NCBI RefSeq assembly: GCF_010093815.1
Contig: NW_022985555.1
Location: 742,186 to 806,185 of the forward strand
Length of the DNA stretch: 64,000 nucleotides
Direction of reading: 5' to 3'
Origin: Pseudovirgaria hyperparasitica
Lineage: Eukaryota > Ascomycota > Dothideomycetes > Acrospermales > Acrospermaceae
The translations under genes and the position numbers were made by a program. The notes under the pieces are model-generated. The model saw only the letters and a list, made by a program, of their open reading frames with translations. It made no database searches and was not told where the DNA came from. Positions 36,017-46,286 of the stretch are shown here, piece by piece. The first letter of the stretch is position 1. Every line of letters begins with the position of its first letter.

Positions 36017-36391
36017 CCAGACTTCGGGCACATAATTACAATCCGAATCCATGCAAGCTCAATCTGCTCTCCAGATATTTTAATCTAATTGGTTAGATTG
36101 CTTGTGTTAGATTGAATGAAGCCGGGTATATTCCTAGATATAGCCTAGAGCCTTATCTTGGCTATATTCAGGTATCAGGTATCATGGAAGCCTTAGGCAG
36201 GAATATTAAGGCTCTTAGACAGCTATATCATAGCCTTGGGTGTATCTATATATATATATACACCCACTTTATTCATTTCAACACAAGCAATCTCAATCCC
36301 TTGGCGCAGATTCCGAAGCTCAATCCGTACTTTGAGGGTGACTGATCATGCAATCCCCTAATTGTATCCGATTGTATGTGCCGAAGTCTGG
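36017..36391. mobile_element. 375 bp MITE with TIRs and 7 bp target duplication
   Basis: The ends are inverted copies: CCAGACTTCGGGCACATA at the left and, reverse-complemented, CCAGACTTCGGCACATA at the right. A second inverted pair lies inside (GATTGCTTGTGTTAGATTGA near 36092 against ATTCATTTCAACACAAGCAA near 36270). The outermost bases are flanked on both sides by GCTTGGT (36010-36016 and 36392-36398). The interior is AT-rich and non-coding. This is the structure of a non-autonomous DNA transposon. The superfamily is open: a 7-8 bp duplication would suit hAT. The surrounding GCTTGG repeats weaken the duplication evidence. Confidence 0.75.
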
Positions 36392-36551
36392 GCTTGGTTG
36401 GGCTGGGCTTGGCTTGTATCATCTAGGGCTGACGGCTTGTGTCGTGTGTCATTCGGGGGATGGTGATAGGGTTGTGCTTGCCTTGGAGGAGGGTGTGGGG
36501 ATGGTGTGGGTGTTGATGAATCGGGTAGGTGGGTAGGCAGGTAAGTAAGTA

Positions 36552-36624
36552 GGATTGTGGATTGTGGATTGTGGAGTGTGGAGTGTGGATTGTGGAGTGT
36601 GGATTGTGGAGTGTGGATTGTGGA
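36552..36624. repeat. 7 bp GGATTGT/GGAGTGT array
   Basis: About ten heptamers alternating between two variants. Confidence 0.85.
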
Positions 36625-37501
36625 GCTCTTGGCAGGGTGTGTGTATGATGTGTGTGTGTGTGTGATGTGGGCCTGGAGGATTGCGGAGAGGTCGCGTGAT
36701 GGGCGGAATGTTGCCAGGCTAGATACTGATAGATACCTGCCGCCCCTTTCTTTCTTTCTTCCTAAAAGGTGGATCAGTATTGGCCTGTCACCTACCTGTA
36801 CGAGTCCTTGTATAAATATATCTGTGAGATTGCTCGTGCAGGCTGGGCGGACTGTGCTACTAGGTATGATAAGTAGATAGGGGGTTTGGGCGATGACTGT
36901 GTGCATGTGTGTATCTTGGCTTTGTTGTGAGCTGTTTCGTGTGTGTATCCTTGCGGATTGTTTGTTACAGTAGTCTCTCTAATTGGGATTGTTAGCTTGT
37001 GTGTGGCCATTGGCAAGACGTTTGATTTATTGTCAGGTGTCTTGATAGTCGGTGGTAGTGGAGTGAGGTTTGTGATACAGTCTACGTCTATCCCTTGGTT
37101 CCCTGAAACATGCGAAGATTGATGAGGTCAGGATATTGGGCGTGCAGCTCTAAGCCATGGTATGGGGTAGTTGATGTTCGTATGGAATCGACACGTTGGT
37201 AGTCCTGTTTTATAAGCCACTGGGTCAACCACTGGTGCTGGGGGGGGGGGGGGGGGGCATGTCAGTGCTAAACTCTGCCTGTGAGGGTCTAATAGAACAG
37301 TCAGGGATGCAGTAAATGCTACGAGGTGCTGGTCAGAGGCTTCGTAGCGAATAGAAAATCTGATGAGATACTCTCTCGCTTAGACTGCTGATGATGGAGG
37401 TCGTCATGATTCAAATGACAGGACCATGGGGTGTGGAATACATCAGCCGCCCTGCACAGGACAGCTCGCCAGCTGCACCCCGGAGACAGAATCGCTGCCC
37501 A

Positions 37502-38147
37502 TCATAGACACTCGGCTACGCCATGGAATCGATTGTAATGATACGGCTTGAGTCGCCGATGGAATTCTATTCGCATACTCAATTTGCTTGACTGTCGGTG
37601 TGGAACAAGCCGTCCTGGCTGACTACGCCTCGTAGCTGGACATGCCAGGCTGATAGAACATAGCACCACTCGGACCATCAAGAAGAGGAAACTCGCCCAC
37701 GAAGAGTCTCGATCTTTGACTCTCGTCTGCTGTACAATATTGGTGAGTTGACAGTACTGTGGTTCGCATATACCAAGTATGATCTGCGAGGTCGGAGAAA
37801 CTTTTACTGGGCCATTGATATCCCATTCTGTCACACCTGTGCCCCATACCGAGGAACACTTCAAATACAACGCCCCGCCCCCGTAAACATCGTCGATCTC
37901 AGAGGCATTGGGTATCGCAGGCGTGCTAGGAGAAGAGCATCCAAGTTGTGGCAAGAATGTGGAAGCCCGCTCCCGGAGCTCGAATAGGGCAAGCAAGGTG
38001 TTTCAATACTCCCAGGATTGACTGATCGCCTCCGGAACTTGAATAGAGGACGGCTCGGGGGAGTCTTCCTAATCCATTTCCGAGGTCAAGTAGAGCGGTC
38101 ACTGGAACAGCACCCATCAATGAGCGAGGGTTTTTGAGTACGTTCAT
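37502..38147 (-). pseudogene. Possible decayed protein gene
   Basis: Three minus-strand frames overlap or abut here. Each contains a stretch of protein-like composition: DLGNGLGRLPRAVLYSSSGG; SEIDDVYGGGALYLKCSSVWG; and a 3' piece ending LLDGPSGAMFYQPGMSSYEA. No single frame spans them and I found no convincing splice set joining them. It may be a disrupted gene or an intron-rich gene I could not resolve. The family is not recognised. Confidence 0.25.
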
Positions 38148-38689
38148 GATCGAAAAAGAAGGGGTAGACGCAGAGTGGACGAGCTAGGTTTGTACGAGAG
38201 AGTACTCGAGCCTTGCTCTGAATTGTTACACAAGATATAGTGTTGAGGTTCAACAAACGGGTGTAATTAGTTGCCTGTCATTTCTGCCTAAGGCTGACAA
38301 CACTCGAAGGCCTAGTACTCGCCCAACGGTATGCCAGCCGGTCCCTAGGTGAAGACCATGAATTTGAATCAATTGACAAGGAGTTTCGAGCAGACGAAGC
38401 TGACTTGCTTCTAGCTTACTTAGTCTCCAATCTTTGGGTCCGGGAAACTCAGAAGGGCACCACCGAAAGAGGGGTAGCACGCCTTACCCTCAGCTGTATA
38501 AAGCCAGGGACCAGTCCATCCATTCGAAGGATCGTTTTTCAAAACTCGACTTGACGAGCAGTAACTACATATAATGCGTTGAAATAGCACAAATCTGCCA
38601 GGTACATTGTGACTGCGTCGACGATACCACGCCACAACACCCACCAGAATCCGACAGAAGATTGCGAAAGCACCTACATTAAAGACAAC

Positions 38690-40279
38690 ATGTCAACCCG
38701 CAAACCAATAACCGCCTCCCAAATCACCGCCCTAAACGAACTCCTCGAAAAACTGCCCACTCCCCACAACCTTATCACCCCTTCCTCCCCAGACTACAGA
38801 AAAACTATCCAACGCTGGTCCTCCGCCGCCGAAAAGCCCGCCGGGGCCTCTCTGATCCCCGAATCTGTCGCCGCAATCTCAACTGCCGTCGCGTACGCCA
38901 CCTCCGAAGGCCTCGACCTCGCCGTGCGCGGCGGCGGTCACTCCACCGCAGGTGCAAGCAGCACAGATGGCGGGCTCCTGATCGACCTGGGCAGCTCGAA
39001 GAAGTTCACAGAGGTCGACGTGGACACGGCGACGCAGCGGCTGGCCGTCGGCGGAGGGGCGGTCTGGGGTCAAGTCGACCAGGCCGGCTTCAAGGCGGGG
39101 CTTGCGACCGTGGGCGGGACAGTTGCGGACACCGGGGTGGGCGGGCTGACCCTGGGAGGCGGGTATGGGTGGTTGTCGGGCAAACTGGGGCTGACGATTG
39201 ATCAGCTGGTATCTGTGACGCTTGTGTTGGCGTCCGGGGCGGTTGTGGTGGCGAGCAAGGAGGAGAATCCGGATTTGTTCTGGGGTCTCAGGGGCGCAGG
39301 GCAGAATTTTGGTGTCGCGGTCATGTTTGTGCTGCAGGGTCATCCGTTTGGGAGTGGGCCGGTTGAGAAGAGGATTGGTGGTGCGGACGGTGGGCAGGCG
39401 TATGTTGGGATGTTGATGTGGCCGCCGCAGAAGTTGGCAGAGGTGATTGCGGCCTGCAACAAGATATATCGCCGCGACAATAGTCTGGATGCTAACGGGG
39501 CAGGGAGTATAGCGTTCGCACGACCGCCTCCGGCCAGGGGCCAGCTGCTCGTCATAAAGCAGATCATCTGGCTAGGCGACAAAGCATCGGGCGATGAAGC
39601 GTATAAGGATCTTCTTGATCTCGACCCGGTCATGAACACAATGGCAATGGTGGATTATCCCACCATGAACAGCTTCATGGGCATCCCGTATGGCCTGAGA
39701 GTGAGCATGAAGGGGGCGGCTTTCAACTTGCCAATATCCGTCACCTTCGCCCAGCAAGTGCTTGACCAGTACGCCAAGTTCACAGAAGAAGTGAATGATG
39801 CGGCAGGCAGTATGCTGTTGTTTGAGCTTTATGATCCGAGTAAAGTTGTGGCGAGTGCCAGCAATACAGACATGGCTTTCGGAAACCGCGGATATCACTT
39901 CAATGCCATGGTCGGGCCCATGTGGACGCAAGCAGAGAATGATGACCGATGCCGACAATGGGCTCGTGACATGGCGGCCCTGTTCAAAGAGCAGCTAAAG
40001 AAGGACGGCGAGGTTGTGTCCAAGGGGAACGAATATCCAACCAAGAAGTCAGATGTTGGTGCGGTCATGATGTACGGGAACTATGATCGTAAGTCTTCGC
40101 CCCCGTGTCAGAAGAGATGTCCTGTAGTTTGCTAATATTCGGCTCTTGCAGAATACGACGAAAACTCCAACGATGTGTTCGGTGCCAATTACGATCGATT
40201 GCAGAGGCTGAAGGCACAGTATGACCCGACAAATACCTTCTACAAACTGTTTGGCATTAAGCCTTTGGCGCTACCATAG
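38690..40279 (+). CDS. FAD-linked oxidoreductase, BBE-like
   Basis: Two exons, 38690-40088 and 40152-40279, with a 63 bp intron (GTAAGT ... TTGCAG), encode 508 residues. The FAD_binding_4 (PCMH) fold is shown by LAVRGGGHSTAG, where H84 is the usual 8-alpha histidyl-FAD site, and by GGLTLGGGYGWLSGKLGLTID. The second, cysteinyl, FAD link of bicovalent members is absent (no Cys in the TVGGTVADTG loop). The spliced last exon gives YDRLQRLKAQYDPTNTFY, the BBE C-terminal signature. No signal peptide is evident, so it is probably intracellular. Such enzymes oxidise alcohols, sugars or secondary metabolites; no biosynthetic core gene is adjacent, so the substrate is open. Confidence 0.9.
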
Positions 40280-41850
40280 TATATCTGATACTATCAGGGT
40301 AAGAGGACAGTGAGCATAATATCAGACTGTTTTAGCTGCATCGAAAGACCCTCGTCGTCACACTACCTGCTAGTCTAGCCCATTGTCGTTCGTCAACAAT
40401 GTTGCATTGCAAAGAAAGAGCCTCCAAAGTCTGGGCCAAAACCAATACGTTTTGGAGCTCATACGCTACTATTCGTCAGTCTCCGCTCATCACCGAAAAG
40501 ACCCGGCCCAAACCATACCCTTGCTCCAGATTTTACCCCAATCCACTTCATGCCAATAAGTCGTATTCGCTCCCTCTATGCAATCCAAATTCAGTAGCCA
40601 GGACCCACGAAGAAACGCCAAACGCTTTTTTACTAAACACTTTTACCAAATCCCTTTACCAAGCCTTCGAGAGAAGCTCCTCTCCCTCTGTGAGTACTGA
40701 TTGCAATATAGCCAGGTCATCTCGCTGCATGACCTAGGACTCGAAGAGGTGTTTCACTCCCATCCCTTTGCTGAGTCTCTCGCGCGCAACTCTGCCGCTG
40801 ACAATAGTAATCATTAATACACCGGTACATCTCGATTCACATTCAAAAACACGGACTCCCTCAAGTAGGTGGAAGCTTCAAGTGTTCTCATAAGTATATG
40901 ATAAGGGAAGTCCGGTTTAGAAATACCTCATGCCATTGCATCAATCACTGAGGGACATCCGAGACCGAGAAAGCACGAGAATACGCGCAAATTTCCACAT
41001 TACCGATTTAATGATACCAGCATTCGTAGGCAGAAGTCTAGCGTCCCAGCCCTCGAGGCTTGGGCGGCGATCCTGCGGCGCCCGGAGAAAGCGCGGAGTT
41101 GACGCCGCAGCGAGCGGGTGCTGGGACATGGGTTGCGTCTTGCCTCTTTGGGCAATTGGATAGTTGAGCTCGGTGCGTGCTTGAGGTAGGTGACTCCTTT
41201 TCTTTCTCATCCTGCCAATTGGCAGGTGGAGTGTCAGAGTAATCCTTTGTATGCGGGGGGCATTACTGACGATGTCGCACTGCTGCTTGCATCCATGGGA
41301 GCACAGCTGTATTTTGAAGTTGTGGTTGAGGTGCACTGCAGTGGCGCCGTGTAGGAAGCAAGTGTTTCAGTTGTTATGCTGGCAATTCATGGCTGGATGT
41401 TGTATGTTGGCAGAAGCAGATGTCAGTAAAGAACAGCAAGAAAGTAATACGTGGAAATGTGATCTTGTTAGTGACGCCAACGTGTATGACGGTATCTCAT
41501 CTATATGTTCGTGGGCAACTATTGCTCCTCGCAACGTTGCCTCGCGTATACATGATGGAGGAGGCTAGTGGACCAGCTCTGTTATAATAACCACCTTCCC
41601 TCGTGAAGACGTGTGGCTCGTCAACAGTCTTATATTCGCTTTTGGTACTTCCATTTCACTCGCTTCCTTCTTGCAGCGGCGTGAAAATATGCTATAACCA
41701 AGATCGTAATGATATGAGATTGCGTAGTTGATAGTGTCGTAAAGCGTGTAGTCGGAATGGTCGTCGCTGTGTGAACCCTCGACGAATCCCATCGCGAAAC
41801 GCACGAGATTGTATAGTGTGACAATTGTATCCTAGTAGTTCTCGGAATAG
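40280..41850. other. Intergenic
   Basis: Converging 3' flanks of the oxidoreductase (+) and the 234-residue protein (-). No supported gene. One GC-rich nested inverted repeat at 41043-41127 is listed separately. Confidence 0.5.
41043..41127. other. Nested GC-rich inverted repeat, possible structured RNA
   Basis: Two perfect 8 bp arm pairs are nested: GTCCCAGC (41043-41050) with GCTGGGAC (41120-41127), and CTGCGGCG (41073-41080) with CGCCGCAG (41103-41110). Together they would fold either DNA strand, or a transcript, into a stem with internal loop and inner hairpin. The function is unknown. Confidence 0.45.
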
Positions 41851-42555
41851 TCATCTGACCCCGTTACTGCGTCTCTCTCCGCCTTGTCTGCGCTTTCGTA
41901 TTCGAACGCTTTTGACGACCACGGTACCCTCTCGTCTCGCGTCGCCACTTCGGCGATAACGTAGAGGTGAGTTTGGTCGCGCAATGTTCGAATCGCTGCA
42001 CAGGCGAGAACGTACCTGCTCAGATTGGGAAGTGTTATCGGATTCGCTAGCCTCAGATGAGGCGTAAGAAGGTGTGGAAAATGTAGATATTGAAGCAGGT
42101 CGTAAACAATAGCACTGCTCGCCCTGTGAGACCATATCGTCAAGCAAGGCCGACAATTTGGATAAATGTGCAGGAGTGCATTGCAAGCGTGAGTCCCTTT
42201 GCCGTTGGAGCCTGCGGTCGTGGATACAGTGTGCAGTAGAACCACTACTCGTGTGTCTTGTTCCACAAAATTTCAAATCGGCGATGGAATTATCCATCTC
42301 CGGCTGTGAAGATCGAAGACAATCGAAATAAGAGGATGGCATTGCCTGGTCCGTGATATGACAACTGTGCAGACGCTCTTGTAAGTCGACCAAGGGATTT
42401 CTGACTGTCGCCCTGGTAGTGGCAAGTGGCATGTCGAAGTTCTGTGATGGTATTGATGTTGGGGATAGTGCTGGTGAAGTATCGTTAGCCTCAGATTCAA
42501 CGCCCACGTGAGATGGGTATTGCGAGGCTTGATCGAAGGAGAAGTTCTGGAACAT
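41851..42555 (-). CDS. Hypothetical protein, 234 residues
   Basis: An intact single-exon frame from ATG to stop. Family not recognised. The middle part looks conserved: NPLVDLQERLHSC, MPSSYFDCLRSS, IADLKFCG and CIHDRRLQRQRDSRLQCTPA, with a predicted helix KLSALLDDMVSQG. The last 50 residues are Arg-rich (VRIRKRRQGGERRS). An overlapping frame also has protein-like composition at 41832-42010 (THLYVIAEVATRDERVPW), so the 3' end could instead be spliced into that frame, but I found no good acceptor. The Arg-rich tail might suit a nuclear protein (inference). Confidence 0.6.
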   Translation of the reverse strand: MFQNFSFDQASQYPSHVGVESEANDTSPALSPTSIPSQNFDMPLATTRATVRNPLVDLQERLHSCHITDQAMPSSYFDCLRSSQPEMDNSIADLKFCGTRHTSSGSTAHCIHDRRLQRQRDSRLQCTPAHLSKLSALLDDMVSQGEQCYCLRPASISTFSTPSYASSEASESDNTSQSEQVRSRLCSDSNIARPNSPLRYRRSGDARREGTVVVKSVRIRKRRQGGERRSNGVR

Positions 42556-44040
42556 AGCTGTAGTCGAGAGATCGATAGTCGTACAGATCCCTTTTAATCG
42601 AGAAGAACGGAAATTGCGATTCGTGCGAGAGGCTGTTTCATACTGAAGCCACCCAAGGGGGGAATTTTGATCTATGAAAACAAAGATTCACTGCGATCCG
42701 TGAGCGGAGCAATGAGCGGACTCTGGGCTATTTACAGCATCTCAGGCCCACAACAACGGGCGAGCAAGTGATGCGTGCAGCGACGATCACCCAAAGTCCA
42801 GGCCTACACCAGTGATCAGATCACACCAGTGGCGTTGCCCGAAGCGCTGGTCGATCAAGCAACTTCATAAGGCAAATGTTATGACAATCCTCAGTCTTCG
42901 CTTGACGCCATGCGAAGCATGCTATTCGTTCACTGATTAAAGACCCCCCGAAGTCTGGCATGAGAGAGTGCCTATTTGTGAGCCAGCAGAGTCCGATCAT
43001 TAAGCCTGAACGAGCTGAGAAATCTTCAGACCTTTCCAGCTAGACATTTAGTTCTAACTTCTAGCCAGCTTCGAGAAGCCACCCAGCGCAATTACTCATT
43101 GGTTTCAAGTACAGATCGATCCGGGCTGGGCTAATACCCGTGAGATCAACCAGTCCGTGAGGCTTTTGTGAGGACTTGTGTGCAGACGGCAGGCTGGGCA
43201 AGGGCACTGCGGCGCATGTCGACGCGAAAACCCATGACGGCGGACAGCACTGCCCTCGCTTAACAAGCGAGGCTGCTGTGATCATGGCCTTGGAAGGCGC
43301 ACTTGTTGGTGTGATGCTGTGACAGCTGTAGAAATATGTGACTGTGCCTCGAAGACTTGCATCCAGGTGACTTCAAGATTTTCATAGCACAGGACACCCA
43401 ACACTTTCGCTGGCACAGCTCTGCGAGAGCCTATCATTATTGCTTGTACCAATACGACGGGCGCGACATTGCTTAGGTTCAAGGGTAGCAATGGCAATCC
43501 GGCGCCTAGAGATCCAAACCGGGTCCTTGTTGTCGGAAAGGTTGGGCATACCTGTTGAACCATCTGCAAGGCTGTAGCTGCATCAAGTAAGCCTTGTGCC
43601 TTTGCACGTACTGTCTGTTGTATGAGGCGAATAAGTTGCGGAGTCTATAGCTGGAGAGAAGTGAAAGGACAGGTTTTTTGCAAAAAGATGGATGATGGAT
43701 GTGGCGCAGCTGTGGCGGTGTGATAGTCCTAGCCACAAGACCCCTCTTGGTGGGTTACAACACCCAATTAATTACGTCAGGCGCAACTGCCGCCCAGCAA
43801 CAAGCAACAGCAACATCGGACTCTTGACGTACCTACCTCAGTTTCGAATTAGGCGCGCTTGGCTTTTGATTTCTCTTCCAAGGCTCTAGGGACGCCGCTC
43901 TTAGACTCTCTCTTCTCACAACTCAAACTGTCTCTTAGTCCTTCATAGAACAACTCTTGTCTTCTCGCAGCGCCTTTCATCAAGTACGAATCCGTGTACC
44001 TCCTCAGACCCTTGGCCTACTCATACCCCACACACAGATC
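42556..44040. other. Divergent intergenic region
   Basis: About 1.5 kb lie between divergent starts. Minus-strand frames at 43061-43736 overlap in different phases and show no motif. A pyrimidine-rich leader precedes the spartin-like start, and a TCTCGCAG near 43963-43970 could be the acceptor of a 5' UTR intron. Confidence 0.45.
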
Positions 44041-45678
44041 ATGGCCCATTACGAGCCCCGCCTCCTCTATTCGATCGAAGGAGTCAAGGCATACCATATT
44101 CAGAATGGAGAAGAACAAGAACTCACGCCCTCGGGGCCACAGACACTCTCCCTCCTGATGGTCCCAACAAACTCCCCATTCGCCGACCTCAGCAGCACTC
44201 TTCCTCAAAATGAAGCTGCTCCTGCCGATGATTTCTACCTCCACCTCAACCTTCCGCCAGAATTGGACATGCCACTGCCAGCTACGACACAAATATATCA
44301 CCAACCACCGCGAAGCTACTTAATTCCACGCTGGGAGCTTGGTCCTGACAATGGCGTCTTCTTGCGCATCGAATTCCCTGCTATAGGAACTGGCACTCAC
44401 AAGGTATCGCAAGAGGATATTGACACTTTCGAAACCATTTTGGCGCAGTGCACAGCTTTTCTTGAGCGTGCCCAGCCACCTTCTGGAAAGAGCACCCCCA
44501 GACCTTACAACCCAGCAGATTATAAGCCAGGGGAGGGCTATGTAACAGCAGGATCATCTTCAAAGCCTGCAAGCCATGGCCAGGTTGTGCTTGTGGACGA
44601 GGAGAATGGAAGCGTTGTTGGTGAATTGACGGAGGGTGATATGATAGTTGATGACTCCAAACTGAAGCCTGGCCGAAAAGGTAATCCAGGAAATATAGCT
44701 TCCCGGTGTACGATGCTAACTCCAAATGTAGATCCTGTCGAGATCCAGATCTCAGAAGATGGTAAGCGCATTGAGGTACGACCCGTGACAGAGGACTACC
44801 TGAACGACTCTCGTCATCCTGCCTATGCCAAGTCAACCTTGGTACAGAACGCGGCTGCTGCTTCGCGTTTAATTGTGACTGGATCCAATTACCTCTCGAG
44901 CGTGATGGTTAATCAAGCAAATACTTTTACGCAAAAGTCCAAGCCGAGCTCAAAGCCAATGTCATTTAAACCCTCAACACACACCAACGCTCGCAAAATC
45001 AACCAATTCACTACCAGTGCTGCTGGTATGTCGGCAAAGACAGTTGGATCAATCTCCAAGGTGATCCAAAACAAAGTCGCTGGCTTGGCTGGACACAAGG
45101 ACCGACCCCACAAAGGTTACGATAAGGATGGAAAACCAGTTGAGGACTACAAGCCTGGTCTTCTGAATAAGTCTATGATGGCGTTCTCTACTGTCGTGGA
45201 TGGCATCGAAGCTGGTGGTCGCAGCCTCCTTGCAAATACGAGTACGGCTGCCAACACCGTCGTCGGTCACAAGTATGGTCCAGAGGCTGGAGATCTCTCT
45301 AACGAGCTTACATCGGGAATAAAGAATGTTGGCCTCGTCTACATTGACGTCGCTGGTGTCTCACGTCGTGCTATAATTAAATCGGTCGCCAAAGGCATGG
45401 TTGTTGGCAAGGTAAGGGGCGGAGGAACGGTAATTGTGGGTGGTGGCAACGGTGGAGATCCCGCACCACTCATCCCCTCAGACTATAAACCACAAGGCGT
45501 CTCAAATAGTGCGAGTGCCGGTGCTACTGCTGGACAGCCAGAGCCAGGCATTATCGGATTTGGTAATGCGGCTCCGTCAGGAGTCAGCTCTGGGGTTGGT
45601 GAGCCTCTAGGATCTGGCGGACTACAAGGCCAGGCATATCCTCCTGGTACTTTCCCACCAGACAAGAAGTACGGATAG
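44041..45678 (+). CDS. Spartin-like senescence-domain protein
   Basis: Two exons, 44041-44680 and 44732-45678, give 528 residues. The 51 bp intron (GTAATC, branch GCTAAC, ATGTAG) is a multiple of three without a stop, so retention would insert 17 residues. The N-terminus MAHYEPRLLYSIEGVKAYHI and the senescence/spartin domain (about 235-435: AASRLIVTGSNYLSS, LNKSMMAFSTVVDGIEAGG, AANTVVGHKYGPEAGDLS) fit the plant-type senescence domain family. A Gly/Pro-rich tail ends in PPGTFPPDKKYG. In animals and plants this domain binds lipid droplets and membranes; that role is transferred from the family, not shown here. Confidence 0.85.
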   Translation: MAHYEPRLLYSIEGVKAYHIQNGEEQELTPSGPQTLSLLMVPTNSPFADLSSTLPQNEAAPADDFYLHLNLPPELDMPLPATTQIYHQPPRSYLIPRWELGPDNGVFLRIEFPAIGTGTHKVSQEDIDTFETILAQCTAFLERAQPPSGKSTPRPYNPADYKPGEGYVTAGSSSKPASHGQVVLVDEENGSVVGELTEGDMIVDDSKLKPGRKGNPGNIASRCTMLTPNVDPVEIQISEDGKRIEVRPVTEDYLNDSRHPAYAKSTLVQNAAAASRLIVTGSNYLSSVMVNQANTFTQKSKPSSKPMSFKPSTHTNARKINQFTTSAAGMSAKTVGSISKVIQNKVAGLAGHKDRPHKGYDKDGKPVEDYKPGLLNKSMMAFSTVVDGIEAGGRSLLANTSTAANTVVGHKYGPEAGDLSNELTSGIKNVGLVYIDVAGVSRRAIIKSVAKGMVVGKVRGGGTVIVGGGNGGDPAPLIPSDYKPQGVSNSASAGATAGQPEPGIIGFGNAAPSGVSSGVGEPLGSGGLQGQAYPPGTFPPDKKYG

Positions 45679-46286
45679 GTCGAAAAATATGCATGGCGGG
45701 TACCAGACAAGTACATTGAGACAAGTTCAATTGGACTGAAGCCTGGTTTCTCACGAATAGCTCATTCAACATCAGATGAATGTAGGAGTAAACGAATGAC
45801 ACATCACGGCTCTAGGACCACAGCAGAATATGAAGTAATACGTTTTTGAAACAGTGGAGCATTTCCGTAATGTTATAGAACCCGTAACCCAAATTAATTG
45901 ACATGACATGTGCGAATCGCTTCATTTCATTAACTTCGTCCCGAACCAACAACAACAATAGTTGTGAGAATCATTTCAGTGGCCGTACCCAGAGGACCAT
46001 ACCTCCCTAATCCGCGGGGAAGACTCCAGCCCGACCTCAAAAGAAATGACGTTTGTGATGTCGTCCGTAGACCCATGCATGTGATGAGTATACCCAGTCA
46101 TACCGACAGCTAGTGTCGATAGTACTAGTTCTACAACACTTGTGCGTGCCTGTGTTGTTAGTAGTGTTAGTTGCAGCTGCATCCAGCGTGCGTTAGTTAG
46201 CTTGTCGTCCACCGTGTCTCCAAAGACGTCTTCGTTTTATCTCTCTTGTCGCCGAAACGCAAAATCCGTACTCAATGGAGAGCTTG
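45679..46286. other. Intergenic between converging genes
   Basis: 3' flanks of the spartin-like gene (+) and CDC20 (-). No gene or repeat was recognised. Confidence 0.5.

Larger units (their letters stand above)
36392..38689. other. Intergenic, with a 7-mer array and G18 run
   Basis: Apart from the decayed ORF cluster noted separately, no coding signal was found. It contains GGATTGT/GGAGTGT repeats at 36552-36624 and a run of 18 G at 37240-37257. Confidence 0.5.

Noticed and set aside
41832-42266. Alternative frame overlapping the 234-residue protein
   Set aside because: Its 3' part looks protein-like, but no acceptable splice acceptor joins it to the upstream coding frame; the uninterrupted frame is simpler.
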